Assembly: GCF_900142005.1 (NCBI RefSeq) | Contig: NZ_FQZL01000010.1 | Location: 1-64,000, forward strand | Source: Dethiosulfatibacter aminovorans DSM 17477 | Lineage (GTDB): Bacteria; Bacillota; Clostridia; Tissierellales; Dethiosulfatibacteraceae | Length of the DNA: 64,000 nt | Direction: 5' to 3' | In this document: positions 16,814 through 26,146 of the stretch, piece by piece | Layout: each line of letters begins with the position of its first letter | How positions within the stretch are numbered: position 1 is the first letter of the stretch | Position numbers and translations under genes: made by a program | Notes under the pieces: model-generated | The model's database searches: none | Seen by the model: only the letters and a program-made list of their open reading frames with translations | Told to the model about the DNA's origin: nothing

Positions 16814-19800
16814 ATGAGTAAACATAATATTAAAATGAAAAAAATCATTTCATTGTTAATTATTATTTTATTGCTGATGGGTTATATTTCTCCTACTTAT
16901 GCAGCAGGAGGCGCGTATACATTGGATTGGACCGCAGCTGACCCGGCTGAGGATAAGGGACCTTATTCACCTACTTATGAAAAGGTTCCGCCTGATTATT
17001 TGCATTATGATTATCCTTTGCTTGGACGGCAATCCGATCCCCTTGAGGATGCTATTTTCTGGGAACCGGATTCAGCAAGCAATAAAGATGCTGTAGAATC
17101 TCTTGCGCCTAAGGATCTGGTACTTGGACAAATTGTACCATTTGAACTGGAAATATCAGTTTCAGGCGATACGGGACCTGAAGACGGTGTAATCCATGTG
17201 AATCCATATTTCAACACTAAGACGACAAGCGGTGATGATTTCGGATATGATCCATCTTATGGCGTTATTGCCGCCTTTGTGGATACATCAGAATCTCATT
17301 TTGTGGATCCTGATGGAGATGCAACGGTTTCGGATCTTGATTGGGAAATTTCTGACGCAGGCACTAAAACTGAGAAAATTGATGCGACGATTAAAGTATC
17401 GGGTCTTGATGACGGAGATCTAGTCATTGTTGAGATATGGGTTGTCCTAAAGGATAGAATCCCGGATAAAGCATCTGGTAATGTTCAGACAGGACTTGAT
17501 TCTGCACAGACGCAAGATGGGGATGTAATTAATACAGGTAATGAGACAGTGCCGCTTCTAAAAGTACAAGACTTTTTATCTCCTTCACTCAGCATAGTTA
17601 AGACAGCAGCCGAAGCCAACTACGACGAACCGGGAGACATAATCCACTATACTATGACTGTTACAAACACAGGAAACATACCGCTGACGGGAGTAATGGT
17701 AGAAGATGATCTTCTCGAAGACGAGGCTTACTCAACAGGAGACGACGGAAATGGAATCCTCGATGTGGGTGAGACTTGGACATATACAGGAACATACACA
17801 GTTGACCAGGATGATATAGATGAAGGCCAGGTGGACAACACTGCAACTGCCGATTCCAACGAAACGGATCCTGTCGAAGACAGTGAAACGGTATATGCAG
17901 TTCAGAATCCTGCACTCAGCATAGTGAAGACAGCAGCCGAAGCCAACTATGACGAACCGGACGACGTAATCCACTATACAATGACTGTTACAAACACAGG
18001 AAACATACCGTTGACGGGAGTAATGGTAGAAGATGATCTTCTTGAAGACGAGGCTTACTCATCAGGAGACGACGGAAATGGAATCCTCGATGTGGGTGAG
18101 ACTTGGACATACACAGGAACATACACAGTGGACCAGGGTGATGTAGATGCAGGTCAGGTTGACAACACTGCAACTGCCGATTCCAATGAAACGGATCCTG
18201 TCGAAGACAGTGAAACGGTATATGCAGCTACTAGTGCTGGACTTAGCATAGTGAAGACGGCAGCCGAAGCCAACTATGACGAACCAGGCGATGTAATCCA
18301 CTATACAATGACTGTGACAAACACAGGAAACATATCGCTGACGGGATTAATGGTTGAAGATGATCTACTCGAAGACGAGGCTTACTCATCAGGAGACGAT
18401 GGAAATGGAATCCTCGATGTGGGTGAGACTTGGACATACACGGGAACATACACAGTTGACCAGGATGATATAGATGAAGGCCAGGTTGACAACACTGCAA
18501 CTGCCGATTCCAACGAAACAGATCCTGTCGAAGACAGTGAAATGGTATATGCAGTTCAGAATCCTGCACTCAGCATAGTGAAGACGGCAGCCGAAGCCAA
18601 CTATGACGAACCGGACGACGTAATCCACTATACAATGACTGTGACAAACACAGGAAACATGTCTCTGACGGGAATAATGCTAGAAGATGATCTTCTTGAA
18701 AATGAGGCTTACTCATCAGGAGACGATGGAAATGGAATCCTCGATGTGGGTGAGACTTGGACATATACGGGAACATACACAGTAGACCAGGATGATGTAG
18801 ATGAAGGCCAAGTGGACAATACGGCAACTGCAGATTCCAACGAGACTGATCCGGACCAAGACAGTGAAACGGTATATGCAGTTCAGAATCCTATGTTGAA
18901 CTTAGTTAAGACGGGAACATTTAACGACGAGGACGGAGACGGATTGGCTGATCCTGGCGAAACCATTAGCTACAGCTTTGAGGTTGAAAACATTGGAAAT
19001 ATCACCCTTACCAATGTGACAGTAACTGATCCACTGGTAACAGTGACAGGCGAACCTATAACACTTAATGTTGGAGATGTGGACACAGATACATTTACGG
19101 GAACTTACACCATAACCCAGGATGACATAGATGCCGGCAAGGTTGACAATACAGCCACTGCCGATTCCGACGAGTCCGAACCTTACAGCGACGAGGAGAC
19201 TGTGGGATTGTCCCAGAATGCAATGATTGACCTGGTTAAGACTGGAACGTTCAACGATGAAGACGGAGACGGATATGCTGATCCAGGAGAGACAATAAGC
19301 TACAGCTTCGAAGTCAGCAACATAGGATTAGGCAATATCACTTTACACAATGTGACGGTAACTGATCCAAAGGTAACAGTTACAGGAGGACCTATAACTC
19401 TCAATGTTGGAGAAGTGGATACCAGTACTTTTACAGGAACCTATACCATAACCCAGGCAGACATAGAGGCGGGAAAGGTTGACAATACAGCCACAGCTGA
19501 TTCCAATGAGTCCGAACCTGATGAAGATCAAGAAACCGTATTATTACCACAGAATGCTGACCTTGATATAGTCAAGACTGTAGATGGAGTGGAGCATGTT
19601 ACAGTATATCCAGGTGAAGAGGTGACTTATGAAGTAACAATTACAAATATTGGAAACATTACACTAATGATAGACTATTCGGACAGTGATAATCATGATA
19701 TAAATGATACACAGTCATTCGACCTGACACCAGGAGGAATAAAGACATTTGAATACATGACTTCATATGGAGCAATCGGTACGGAAGTCAATACAGCTAC

Positions 19801-20983
19801 TGCTATATACTATGATGGAGACCAGGTTCCGGTAACGGAATCAGATACAGCATCTGTTGACATAGTTAATGTACCTGTATATGATCTTGAAATATCCAAG
19901 ACAGTAAATGGAGTTGAGGAGGTAAGAGTAGAAAAGAATGTAGAAGTCAAGTATGAAGTAGTACTCAACAATACAGGCAATCAGGAGCTTTACATTAGGT
20001 TCTGGGATAGCGATGGGTATGATTTAACTGAAGGGGAAACTGAAGAATATTTCTTCCTGGATTCGGGGACAACAACAGAAAGGGCATTCTACACATCATA
20101 CAGCTCAACAGGAGAATATACAAATAATGCAGTTGCTGAATATTACGAGCATATTGAAGCATATGAACCTATGGGTACTGTTACAGATTCGGCTATAGTG
20201 GATGTATATGATGATCCGCCGGACAACAAAACATACAAGATGAAGATAACCAAGGAAGCAGATGCTGAAGAATATGAAGTCGGAGACATCATCACATATA
20301 ACATTACATTAGAAAATATTGGAAACCAGACTTTGACCGATATTGAAGTAAAAGACCCAATGTTGGATTTCAGTAAGACAATAGGCAAGCTTCCATCCAG
20401 TGGAGACGACAGTGTCACCTTTACAGTCGAATATGAAGCTACAGAGGTTGGAACAATTAAAAACACTGTAACGGCTATAGATGACCGCGCATCTACCGTT
20501 CGTGATGATGAAACCGTAGTTGTCAAGGATGATGGTGATGGTGACAGTAAAACTCCTGGACTTGATATCAATAAGGAAATAACAAGTGATAAAAAAGCGG
20601 ATTTCGTTCCGGGAGATATTGTTGAATTCACGTTGACTGTCAAGAATACCGGTGAAACCAACTTGGATAATATACTTGTTAAAGACGAAAAGGCCGGCTA
20701 TGAATACACGATTGAAAAAGTACTTGGACCTGGAGATGAAGTATTATTGACGGTAACAATGGAAATCTCTGAAGAAATGGTGGATTTCGACAACGTAGCT
20801 ACAGCAGAAGTGGATCATCTCTTTGCAGAAGATTTTAAAAGAGTTACAGTTGCCAAGCCTATAGTGGAAGAGGAAAGTGTTCCACTTGCACTTCCACAAG
20901 CTGGTATACCTCCAATGTTCTTGTTCTACGGATTTGCTGCAATAGCATCAGGACTGGGTCTTACTATCTCTAAAAAGAGATAA
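16814..20983 (+). CDS. Giant DUF11-like repeat surface protein 1
   Basis: 1389 residues. A signal peptide (residues 1-31, cleavage near TYA-AGG) is followed by an unassigned domain to about residue 245. Ten DUF11-like Ig modules follow: four nearly identical 109-residue copies (LSIVKTAAEANYDEPGD), two of 110 (LVKTGTFNDEDGDG), then four single ones starting LDIVKTV, LEISKTV, MKITKEA and LDINKEI. The C-terminus PLALPQAGIPPMFLFYG, a hydrophobic stretch and SKKR look like a cell-wall sorting signal with a PxxG motif. The protein is acidic and most likely a wall-anchored stalk or adhesin. AAGGAGG precedes ATG 16814. Two tandem c-di-GMP riboswitches with terminators control it. Confidence 0.85.
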   Translation: MSKHNIKMKKIISLLIIILLLMGYISPTYAAGGAYTLDWTAADPAEDKGPYSPTYEKVPPDYLHYDYPLLGRQSDPLEDAIFWEPDSASNKDAVESLAPKDLVLGQIVPFELEISVSGDTGPEDGVIHVNPYFNTKTTSGDDFGYDPSYGVIAAFVDTSESHFVDPDGDATVSDLDWEISDAGTKTEKIDATIKVSGLDDGDLVIVEIWVVLKDRIPDKASGNVQTGLDSAQTQDGDVINTGNETVPLLKVQDFLSPSLSIVKTAAEANYDEPGDIIHYTMTVTNTGNIPLTGVMVEDDLLEDEAYSTGDDGNGILDVGETWTYTGTYTVDQDDIDEGQVDNTATADSNETDPVEDSETVYAVQNPALSIVKTAAEANYDEPDDVIHYTMTVTNTGNIPLTGVMVEDDLLEDEAYSSGDDGNGILDVGETWTYTGTYTVDQGDVDAGQVDNTATADSNETDPVEDSETVYAATSAGLSIVKTAAEANYDEPGDVIHYTMTVTNTGNISLTGLMVEDDLLEDEAYSSGDDGNGILDVGETWTYTGTYTVDQDDIDEGQVDNTATADSNETDPVEDSEMVYAVQNPALSIVKTAAEANYDEPDDVIHYTMTVTNTGNMSLTGIMLEDDLLENEAYSSGDDGNGILDVGETWTYTGTYTVDQDDVDEGQVDNTATADSNETDPDQDSETVYAVQNPMLNLVKTGTFNDEDGDGLADPGETISYSFEVENIGNITLTNVTVTDPLVTVTGEPITLNVGDVDTDTFTGTYTITQDDIDAGKVDNTATADSDESEPYSDEETVGLSQNAMIDLVKTGTFNDEDGDGYADPGETISYSFEVSNIGLGNITLHNVTVTDPKVTVTGGPITLNVGEVDTSTFTGTYTITQADIEAGKVDNTATADSNESEPDEDQETVLLPQNADLDIVKTVDGVEHVTVYPGEEVTYEVTITNIGNITLMIDYSDSDNHDINDTQSFDLTPGGIKTFEYMTSYGAIGTEVNTATAIYYDGDQVPVTESDTASVDIVNVPVYDLEISKTVNGVEEVRVEKNVEVKYEVVLNNTGNQELYIRFWDSDGYDLTEGETEEYFFLDSGTTTERAFYTSYSSTGEYTNNAVAEYYEHIEAYEPMGTVTDSAIVDVYDDPPDNKTYKMKITKEADAEEYEVGDIITYNITLENIGNQTLTDIEVKDPMLDFSKTIGKLPSSGDDSVTFTVEYEATEVGTIKNTVTAIDDRASTVRDDETVVVKDDGDGDSKTPGLDINKEITSDKKADFVPGDIVEFTLTVKNTGETNLDNILVKDEKAGYEYTIEKVLGPGDEVLLTVTMEISEEMVDFDNVATAEVDHLFAEDFKRVTVAKPIVEEESVPLALPQAGIPPMFLFYGFAAIASGLGLTISKKR
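17588..18895 (+). repeat. Four tandem 327-bp coding repeats
   Basis: Units start at 17588, 17915, 18242 and 18569, each 109 codons, and are highly similar at DNA level including synonymous positions. This suggests recent duplication or gene conversion and possible copy-number variation. Confidence 0.92.
18896..19561 (+). repeat. Two tandem ~330-bp coding repeats
   Basis: Units start at 18896 and 19226 and encode the TGTFNDEDGDG-type modules; they are clearly related to each other but less so to the upstream four. Confidence 0.85.
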
Positions 20984-21036
20984 ACATTTGAATAAAAAAA
21001 TAAAATAAACAATTAAAATGATATAGCCTCTTTTAA

Positions 21037-21076
21037 AACCCTGTATACTACCCACATATGCAGGGTTCTTTTTGTT
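21037..21076 (+). terminator. Terminator after adhesin 1
   Basis: 11-bp stem (21037-21047 with 21057-21067, one G-U pair) followed by CTTTTTG. Confidence 0.85.
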
Positions 21077-21177
21077 GTTAAAATTTAAAATAAAGAATTA
21101 TTATGTTTTTTTATAAAAATATATGATAATACCCTTTTCAAAACTGAATGTTTATCGTATTATTATATCAAAGAATA

Positions 21178-21258
21178 TTTTGGCAAACTTGTCGAAAGAC
21201 AAGGACGCAAAGTTTGGAGTCTAAGGCATTAATTGCTATGATCGTTCAACTGCTGTGA
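21178..21258 (+). ncRNA. c-di-GMP-I riboswitch of the second adhesin
   Basis: Landmarks: TTTTGGCAAAC, a CTTGTC-GAAA-GACAAG hairpin with GAAA loop, GGACGCAAAG, AGTCTAAGG, a GCA..TGC hairpin, and CTATGATCGTTCAACTGC. The G20 equivalent is G. It is closely similar to riboswitch 1 of adhesin 1 (identical CGCAAAGTTTGGAGTCTAAG). AACTGC is shared with the following terminator. Confidence 0.9.
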
Positions 21259-21280
21259 ATACCATTCATGGCAGTTTTTT
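21248..21280 (+). terminator. Riboswitch-linked terminator of adhesin 2
   Basis: A 12-bp stem (21248-21259 with 21265-21276) with a TACCA loop, then TTTTG. Confidence 0.88.
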
Positions 21281-21293
21281 GTTTATAGACCGT

Positions 21294-21335
21294 GCTATGA
21301 TCGTTCGGCTGCTGCAGAGAAAGACGTCTCTCTGC
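21294..21335 (+). other. Second copy of the aptamer 3' element plus hairpin
   Basis: GCTATGATCGTTC and CTGCTG of 21235-21258 recur 59 bases downstream (21294-21317, about 19 of 24 identical), then a GCAGAGA/TCTCTGC hairpin (21314-21335) without a T-run. About 100 more bases follow before the start codon, with another hairpin (GGAGT-GGGG-ACTCC, 21376-21390) enclosed by CAATGT/ACATTG. Confidence 0.65.
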
Positions 21336-21435
21336 AAACAAGATATGTTGATTGCTGGGGAGCGGTCAATGTGTCGGAGTGGGGACTCCTATCTTGGACA
21401 TTGTCAATTCAAGATAAAAACAGGAGGAACAAATT

Positions 21436-24400
21436 ATGATGAAGAAAAGAGTAATATCATTAGTAATCGTTTTTACACTTTTATTAAGTCTTTTCACTGT
21501 TGCTTTTGGAGAAAGCGGAACGGTATATGCTTGGAATGATGGAAGTTGGAAAAACAGTGCAAATGACAGTTGGAATGAAGGGGACTGGATACCAATCAAG
21601 GTTGTCCCTAATGTACCTGATGTAATGGAAATAACTCCGGAAGCAATTACATTGACAGTTGGCATGGAGTATACCAAGAATGGGTCGGAACCTATTGGAT
21701 TTGATGGTGGAGATGATTGGGAAATAGGCACAGATTCTCCAACATTGGGTTATACGGATTTAGGTGTTTCGATTGGAGTTACCGGACCTATAAAATTTAC
21801 AGATAAGAATGGCGCTGAATTGTTGCATTATGTAATTACCATACCAGGTGAATCTTTAATCGAACTGGTTGCCCAGGACTGGGCTTTGTATGGAAAGGTA
21901 CATGCAAGTGAGGCTGGAGAAGACAACCTGTTTGCTGGAGGAACTGTTGGTTCAGGAGCAAGCTCATGGAATGGAAAAAATCTTCAGGTTGAGTATGTTG
22001 AAGCAAACCAGACAGTTTCGTTTGGAATCAATCCTGCACCTGCCAATTATTGTATGACATTGGACAAGAGTGTTGATGAAGATACTGTATTTATTGGTGA
22101 AAATGTAACTTACACAGTAACCATGGAGAATACAGGGAACAGAGACCTTTATTTGGACTTTACAGATTCAGACGGGAACAGTATTGATGAACAAGAATAT
22201 ATTGATCTTGCTGTTGGTGAAACAGTAACTAGAGATTTTACCACAGCATATGAAACCGCAGGCTTGAAAACCAATACGGCTTCAGCTGATTTCTATGCAA
22301 GCAGTACAGCACAGGAACCGGAAGGAACTGTATCGGATACTGCAGATGTGACAGTAAACATAGTTCCAAGTTATTCCATGACAATAGAAAAGGTAGTAGA
22401 TAAAGTAGCTGCCTACGTTGATGAAGAAGTAACCTATACAGTAACAATGGTTAATACTGGAAATCAGAATCTGTGGGTTGAATTTACAGATGCGGATGGA
22501 AATCTGATTGATTCAAATGAAGATTTTGAATTATTGGAAGGAACAACTGAAACTAGGACATTTACAACTTCATATGTTGAAGAAGGAGAGTATACAAATA
22601 CGGCAACAGCTGTTTTCTACGAATATGAAGGAGCATCAATTTCCAAAGGGTCAGTGACTGATTCAGCTGATGTCAATGTAACCAATGAGCCTACATACGG
22701 ATTAACCATAACAAAGACGGTTGATGATGGAGATGTATATGTAGGTGAAGAAGTAACATACACAGTTGAGCTTGTCAACAAGGGAAATCAAGGTCTGGAT
22801 ATAGGATTCCATGATTATGACGGCAATGATCTGGATGTATATGATGAAATATACTTGGATGGCGGAGCAACAACATCAATGGCATTTACCACATCATACG
22901 GCGAAACAGGAGAGTATACAAATACAGCAGAAGCTACATACTATGACGGTGAGCAGACTCCTGTAACTGTTAGCGATACGGCAGTAGTCAATGTAACCGA
23001 TGAACCTGCATATGGATTGACAATAACCAAAACAGTCGATGATGGTGATGTATATGTTGGGGAAGAGGTAACCTACACAGTCGTTTTGGAAAACACAGGA
23101 AATCAAGGTCTGGATATAGGATTCCATGATTATGACGATAATGATCTGGATGTATACGATGATATATACTTGGCAGGTGGAGCAACAACATCAATGGCAT
23201 TCACCACATCATACGGCGAAGCAGGCGAGTATACAAATACAGCTGAAGCTGCATACTATGACGGTGAGCAGACTCCTGTAACTGTTAGCGATACAGCCGT
23301 AGTCAATGTAACAGAAGCACCTGCATATGGATTGACAATAACCAAAACAGTCGATGATGGTGATGTGTATGTTGGGGAAGAGGTAACATACACAGTCGTT
23401 TTGGAAAACACAGGAAATCAAGGTCTTGATATAGGATTCCATGATTATGACGATAATGATCTGGATGTATACGATGATATATACTTGGCAGGTGGAGCAA
23501 CAACATCAATGGCATTCACCACATCATACGGCGAAGCAGGCGAGTATACAAATACAGCTGAAGCTACATACTATGACGGTGAGCAGACTCCTGTAACTGT
23601 TAGCGATACTGCAGTAGTCAATGTAAGTACTGAACCGCCAGCACCAATATATTCAATGACAATAGACAAGGTAGTGGATGATGACAGTGTATATGTAGAT
23701 GAAGAAGTAACATATACAGTAACAATGGTAAATACAGGGAACCAGGACCTTTGGGTTGATTTCACAGATGCGGACGGAAATCTCATAGATTCCAATGAAG
23801 GATTTGAACTGCTGGATGGAGCAACAACATCAATGGCATTTACTACATCTTATGATACAACCGGACAGAAGACAAATGTTGCGACAGCTGTTTATTACGA
23901 ATATGAGGGTGCCTCCATTTCAGAAGGTACAGTAACAGATTCGGCTATAGTCAATGTAATCAGCAGACCGGTTGATCCGGTTTACGGCCTCACTATAGAC
24001 AAGACTGTAGATGATGATACCGTATACATTAATGACGATGTAACATACACAGTAACATTGGAAAACACCGGAAATCAGGGATTAGGCATATACTTCCACG
24101 ATTATGACGACAATGATTTAGACGAATATGATGAATTCTATTTGGATGCTGGAGCAACAACATCAATGGCATTTACAACCTCATACGGTTCAACAGGGGA
24201 GTACACGAATGTTGCTGAAGCTACATACTATGACGGTCAGGAAGAGCCTGTAACCGTATCAGATACAGCTGTAGTAGATGTTAACAGAAGAACTTCAACT
24301 TCAAGCACTGACTACGGAATGTCTATAACAAAGACTGCAGATCAGGATGAAGTGACTGTCGGTGATATCATTACGTATACAATCACTGTCAAGAATACAG

Positions 24401-25095
24401 ATGAAGGAAACTTGTATAGTGTTGAAGTTGTTGACGAACTTGTTGGATTAGATGCAGAGATAGACTTGCCAAGAGAGGGAAGCGATGATGACACTGTTGT
24501 ATTTACTGTAGAATATGAAACAACAGAAGTTGGAATCCTTGAGAATACGGCAACTGCATACAACAGTAGAACTGGAACTAAAGAAGCAACTGCAACTGTA
24601 ATAGTTAATGATAAGCCGGCACAAGGACTTCCGGGACTGTCGCTTACTAAGACCGTTGTTGGCGACAAGACGGAATTCTTCCCTGGAGACATAGTTGAAT
24701 TTAGTATAGTTGTTACGAATACAGGTGATACAATTCTCAAAAATATTGTAGTTGAAGACCCAATGGCAGGTTTGTATGGTTATGAAATTGATGAAATTGG
24801 AGTCGGTATGTCATCTGATCCGATAACTGTAAGCATGGAAATCTCTGAAGATGCGGAAAATTTCACTAATGTTGCAACTGCAACGGTAGGGGATTTGACG
24901 ATATCAGACGATGCCAACGTAACAGTTGGGGATACTGTTGAAGAGGTAGATGAAATTATAATAGTACCAGTCGAAGAAGAGACTGTACCTCTGGATGTAC
25001 CTGACACAGGAGCTATACCAATGATGTTGGTATACGGACTTGGAGCACTTGGAGTAGGTACAGGATGGAGCATCATTGACAGAAAGAAAAGATAA
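21436..25095 (+). CDS. Giant DUF11-like repeat surface protein 2
   Basis: 1219 residues. Signal peptide in residues 1-25 (cleavage near AFG-ESG), an unassigned domain to about residue 205, then nine DUF11-like modules of about 105 residues: CMTLDKS, YSMTIEKV, three of YGLTITKTVDDGDVYVGEEV, YSMTIDKV, YGLTIDKT, YGMSITKT and LSLTKTV. The last two modules resemble the last two of protein 1 (VGDIITY and PGDIVEF), so both share a conserved membrane-proximal end. The C-terminus PLDVPDTGAIPMMLVYG, a hydrophobic stretch and DRKKR form a sorting signal with PDTG. AGGAGG precedes ATG 21436. The sortase gene follows behind a terminator. Confidence 0.87.
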   Translation: MMKKRVISLVIVFTLLLSLFTVAFGESGTVYAWNDGSWKNSANDSWNEGDWIPIKVVPNVPDVMEITPEAITLTVGMEYTKNGSEPIGFDGGDDWEIGTDSPTLGYTDLGVSIGVTGPIKFTDKNGAELLHYVITIPGESLIELVAQDWALYGKVHASEAGEDNLFAGGTVGSGASSWNGKNLQVEYVEANQTVSFGINPAPANYCMTLDKSVDEDTVFIGENVTYTVTMENTGNRDLYLDFTDSDGNSIDEQEYIDLAVGETVTRDFTTAYETAGLKTNTASADFYASSTAQEPEGTVSDTADVTVNIVPSYSMTIEKVVDKVAAYVDEEVTYTVTMVNTGNQNLWVEFTDADGNLIDSNEDFELLEGTTETRTFTTSYVEEGEYTNTATAVFYEYEGASISKGSVTDSADVNVTNEPTYGLTITKTVDDGDVYVGEEVTYTVELVNKGNQGLDIGFHDYDGNDLDVYDEIYLDGGATTSMAFTTSYGETGEYTNTAEATYYDGEQTPVTVSDTAVVNVTDEPAYGLTITKTVDDGDVYVGEEVTYTVVLENTGNQGLDIGFHDYDDNDLDVYDDIYLAGGATTSMAFTTSYGEAGEYTNTAEAAYYDGEQTPVTVSDTAVVNVTEAPAYGLTITKTVDDGDVYVGEEVTYTVVLENTGNQGLDIGFHDYDDNDLDVYDDIYLAGGATTSMAFTTSYGEAGEYTNTAEATYYDGEQTPVTVSDTAVVNVSTEPPAPIYSMTIDKVVDDDSVYVDEEVTYTVTMVNTGNQDLWVDFTDADGNLIDSNEGFELLDGATTSMAFTTSYDTTGQKTNVATAVYYEYEGASISEGTVTDSAIVNVISRPVDPVYGLTIDKTVDDDTVYINDDVTYTVTLENTGNQGLGIYFHDYDDNDLDEYDEFYLDAGATTSMAFTTSYGSTGEYTNVAEATYYDGQEEPVTVSDTAVVDVNRRTSTSSTDYGMSITKTADQDEVTVGDIITYTITVKNTDEGNLYSVEVVDELVGLDAEIDLPREGSDDDTVVFTVEYETTEVGILENTATAYNSRTGTKEATATVIVNDKPAQGLPGLSLTKTVVGDKTEFFPGDIVEFSIVVTNTGDTILKNIVVEDPMAGLYGYEIDEIGVGMSSDPITVSMEISEDAENFTNVATATVGDLTISDDANVTVGDTVEEVDEIIIVPVEEETVPLDVPDTGAIPMMLVYGLGALGVGTGWSIIDRKKR
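22696..23649 (+). repeat. Three tandem ~315-bp coding repeats
   Basis: Units start at 22696, 23011 and 23326; the second and third are almost identical at DNA level, indicating recent duplication or homogenisation. Confidence 0.92.
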
Positions 25096-25114
25096 TAGAC
25101 TTGATTAAATCCAT

Positions 25115-25152
25115 ACCGGTCTATACAATATATGTATAGGCCGGTGTTTTTT
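25115..25152 (+). terminator. Terminator after adhesin 2
   Basis: 13-bp stem (25115-25127 with 25133-25145, one G-U pair) followed by TTTTTT. Confidence 0.9.
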
Positions 25153-25210
25153 GACTAGAATTACTTGGTATAAAATTCGATTCATCTATTATTTTCCCGG
25201 AGGAGATGTC

Positions 25211-26080
25211 ATGAACAGAAATCGAATAGTAACAAGCTTGCTTTTTTGTGTATTCCTGACCTTCATAGGTCTTGCAGTAAATGAATTTTTCAAGTACGGC
25301 AGATCTACCGACATATACGAAGAAGCAAAGGAACAATACTATGAAAAAAAGGAACTTTCAGTTGAATTGGATGGAGCTGACAATACGTCCGCTCCACAAA
25401 TTACAACTGATGCCGATATAGCTGTAACTACAGATGCAACGGTAGTTGAGGATAATGGAAGCGATAATGAGGGAAACAATACAACAGTTACACCTATAGA
25501 TGATGGAGGAGTATCGGAAGAGGTGAAACAGACGGCAGCTGAAGCCGGAGAGGTCATAGGATGGGTAAGGATTCCAGGTACCGGAATAGACTATCCTGTT
25601 GTACAGACCACGGACAATGAATTCTATCTTACCCACAACTACAAGGGCGACAAGGATGTAAAGGGCGCAATATACATGGATTTCAGGAACGATGGCATAG
25701 GTGATGACAGAAACTATATCCTTTACGGGCACAAGATGATAGACGGCAGCATGTTTTCCGATCTTGTCTACTATGTGCAGGATGGTTCATATGAAAGGTA
25801 TTTCTACAATTACAATACGGTGAAATATGATGACTATGAAGAAGAAACAGAATGGAAGATTTTTTCTGTATATGTGGTAGATCTGGACAAGGAAGACTAT
25901 TACCTTTACACGAATTACAGCGATGATGAAAAATATCAGGCATTCATAGACAGGGCATATAGAAGATCTTTGCTGGACAGTGATATCGAGGTTACGCTTG
26001 AAGATGAAATAATGACACTTGTAACATGCAGTTTCTGGTATGAAAACTCGAGGGTTATCATTCATGCCGTTAGACAATAG
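25211..26080 (+). CDS. srtB: Class B sortase
   Basis: 289 residues with an N-terminal membrane anchor (residues 6-22) and extracellular catalytic domain. Sortases cut sorting signals and join the protein to peptidoglycan. Class B features: VIGWVRIPGTGIDYPVVQ near residue 115, ILYGHKMIDGSMF (catalytic His), and TLVTCSFWYENSRVIIHAV (Cys and Arg). GGAGGAG (25199-25205) decides ATG 25211; an in-frame TTG at 25151 lies in the preceding terminator. It follows the two proteins with PxxG-type anchors, so it is probably their dedicated sortase, as Clostridioides SrtB is for its [PS]PxTG proteins. No aptamer precedes it, so it may be expressed independently of c-di-GMP. Confidence 0.93.
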   Translation: MNRNRIVTSLLFCVFLTFIGLAVNEFFKYGRSTDIYEEAKEQYYEKKELSVELDGADNTSAPQITTDADIAVTTDATVVEDNGSDNEGNNTTVTPIDDGGVSEEVKQTAAEAGEVIGWVRIPGTGIDYPVVQTTDNEFYLTHNYKGDKDVKGAIYMDFRNDGIGDDRNYILYGHKMIDGSMFSDLVYYVQDGSYERYFYNYNTVKYDDYEEETEWKIFSVYVVDLDKEDYYLYTNYSDDEKYQAFIDRAYRRSLLDSDIEVTLEDEIMTLVTCSFWYENSRVIIHAVRQ

Positions 26081-26146
26081 CTTTCCATGAATATTAGGGA
26101 ATCAGATATGATTTAAGTTGGGATAAATCTAATAGAAAAACAAGAA

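Noticed and set aside
17588..19561. Regular direct repeats as a CRISPR array
   Set aside because: Unit length is 327-330 bp, the repeats are in frame and encode Ig-like protein modules; there are no spacers.
15893..21258. Aptamers being cGAMP (GEMM-Ib) riboswitches
   Set aside because: All four keep G at the position equivalent to Vc2 G20, whereas cGAMP-selective versions have A there.
21255..21539. 94-codon frame crossing the adhesin 2 leader
   Set aside because: It starts in the riboswitch terminator, overlaps the true adhesin start and has no ribosome site or family pattern.
25151..25210. TTG 25151 as the sortase start and TTGACT as its -35 box
   Set aside because: It lies in the terminator T-run; GGAGGAG clearly serves ATG 25211, and no -10 box lies at proper spacing.
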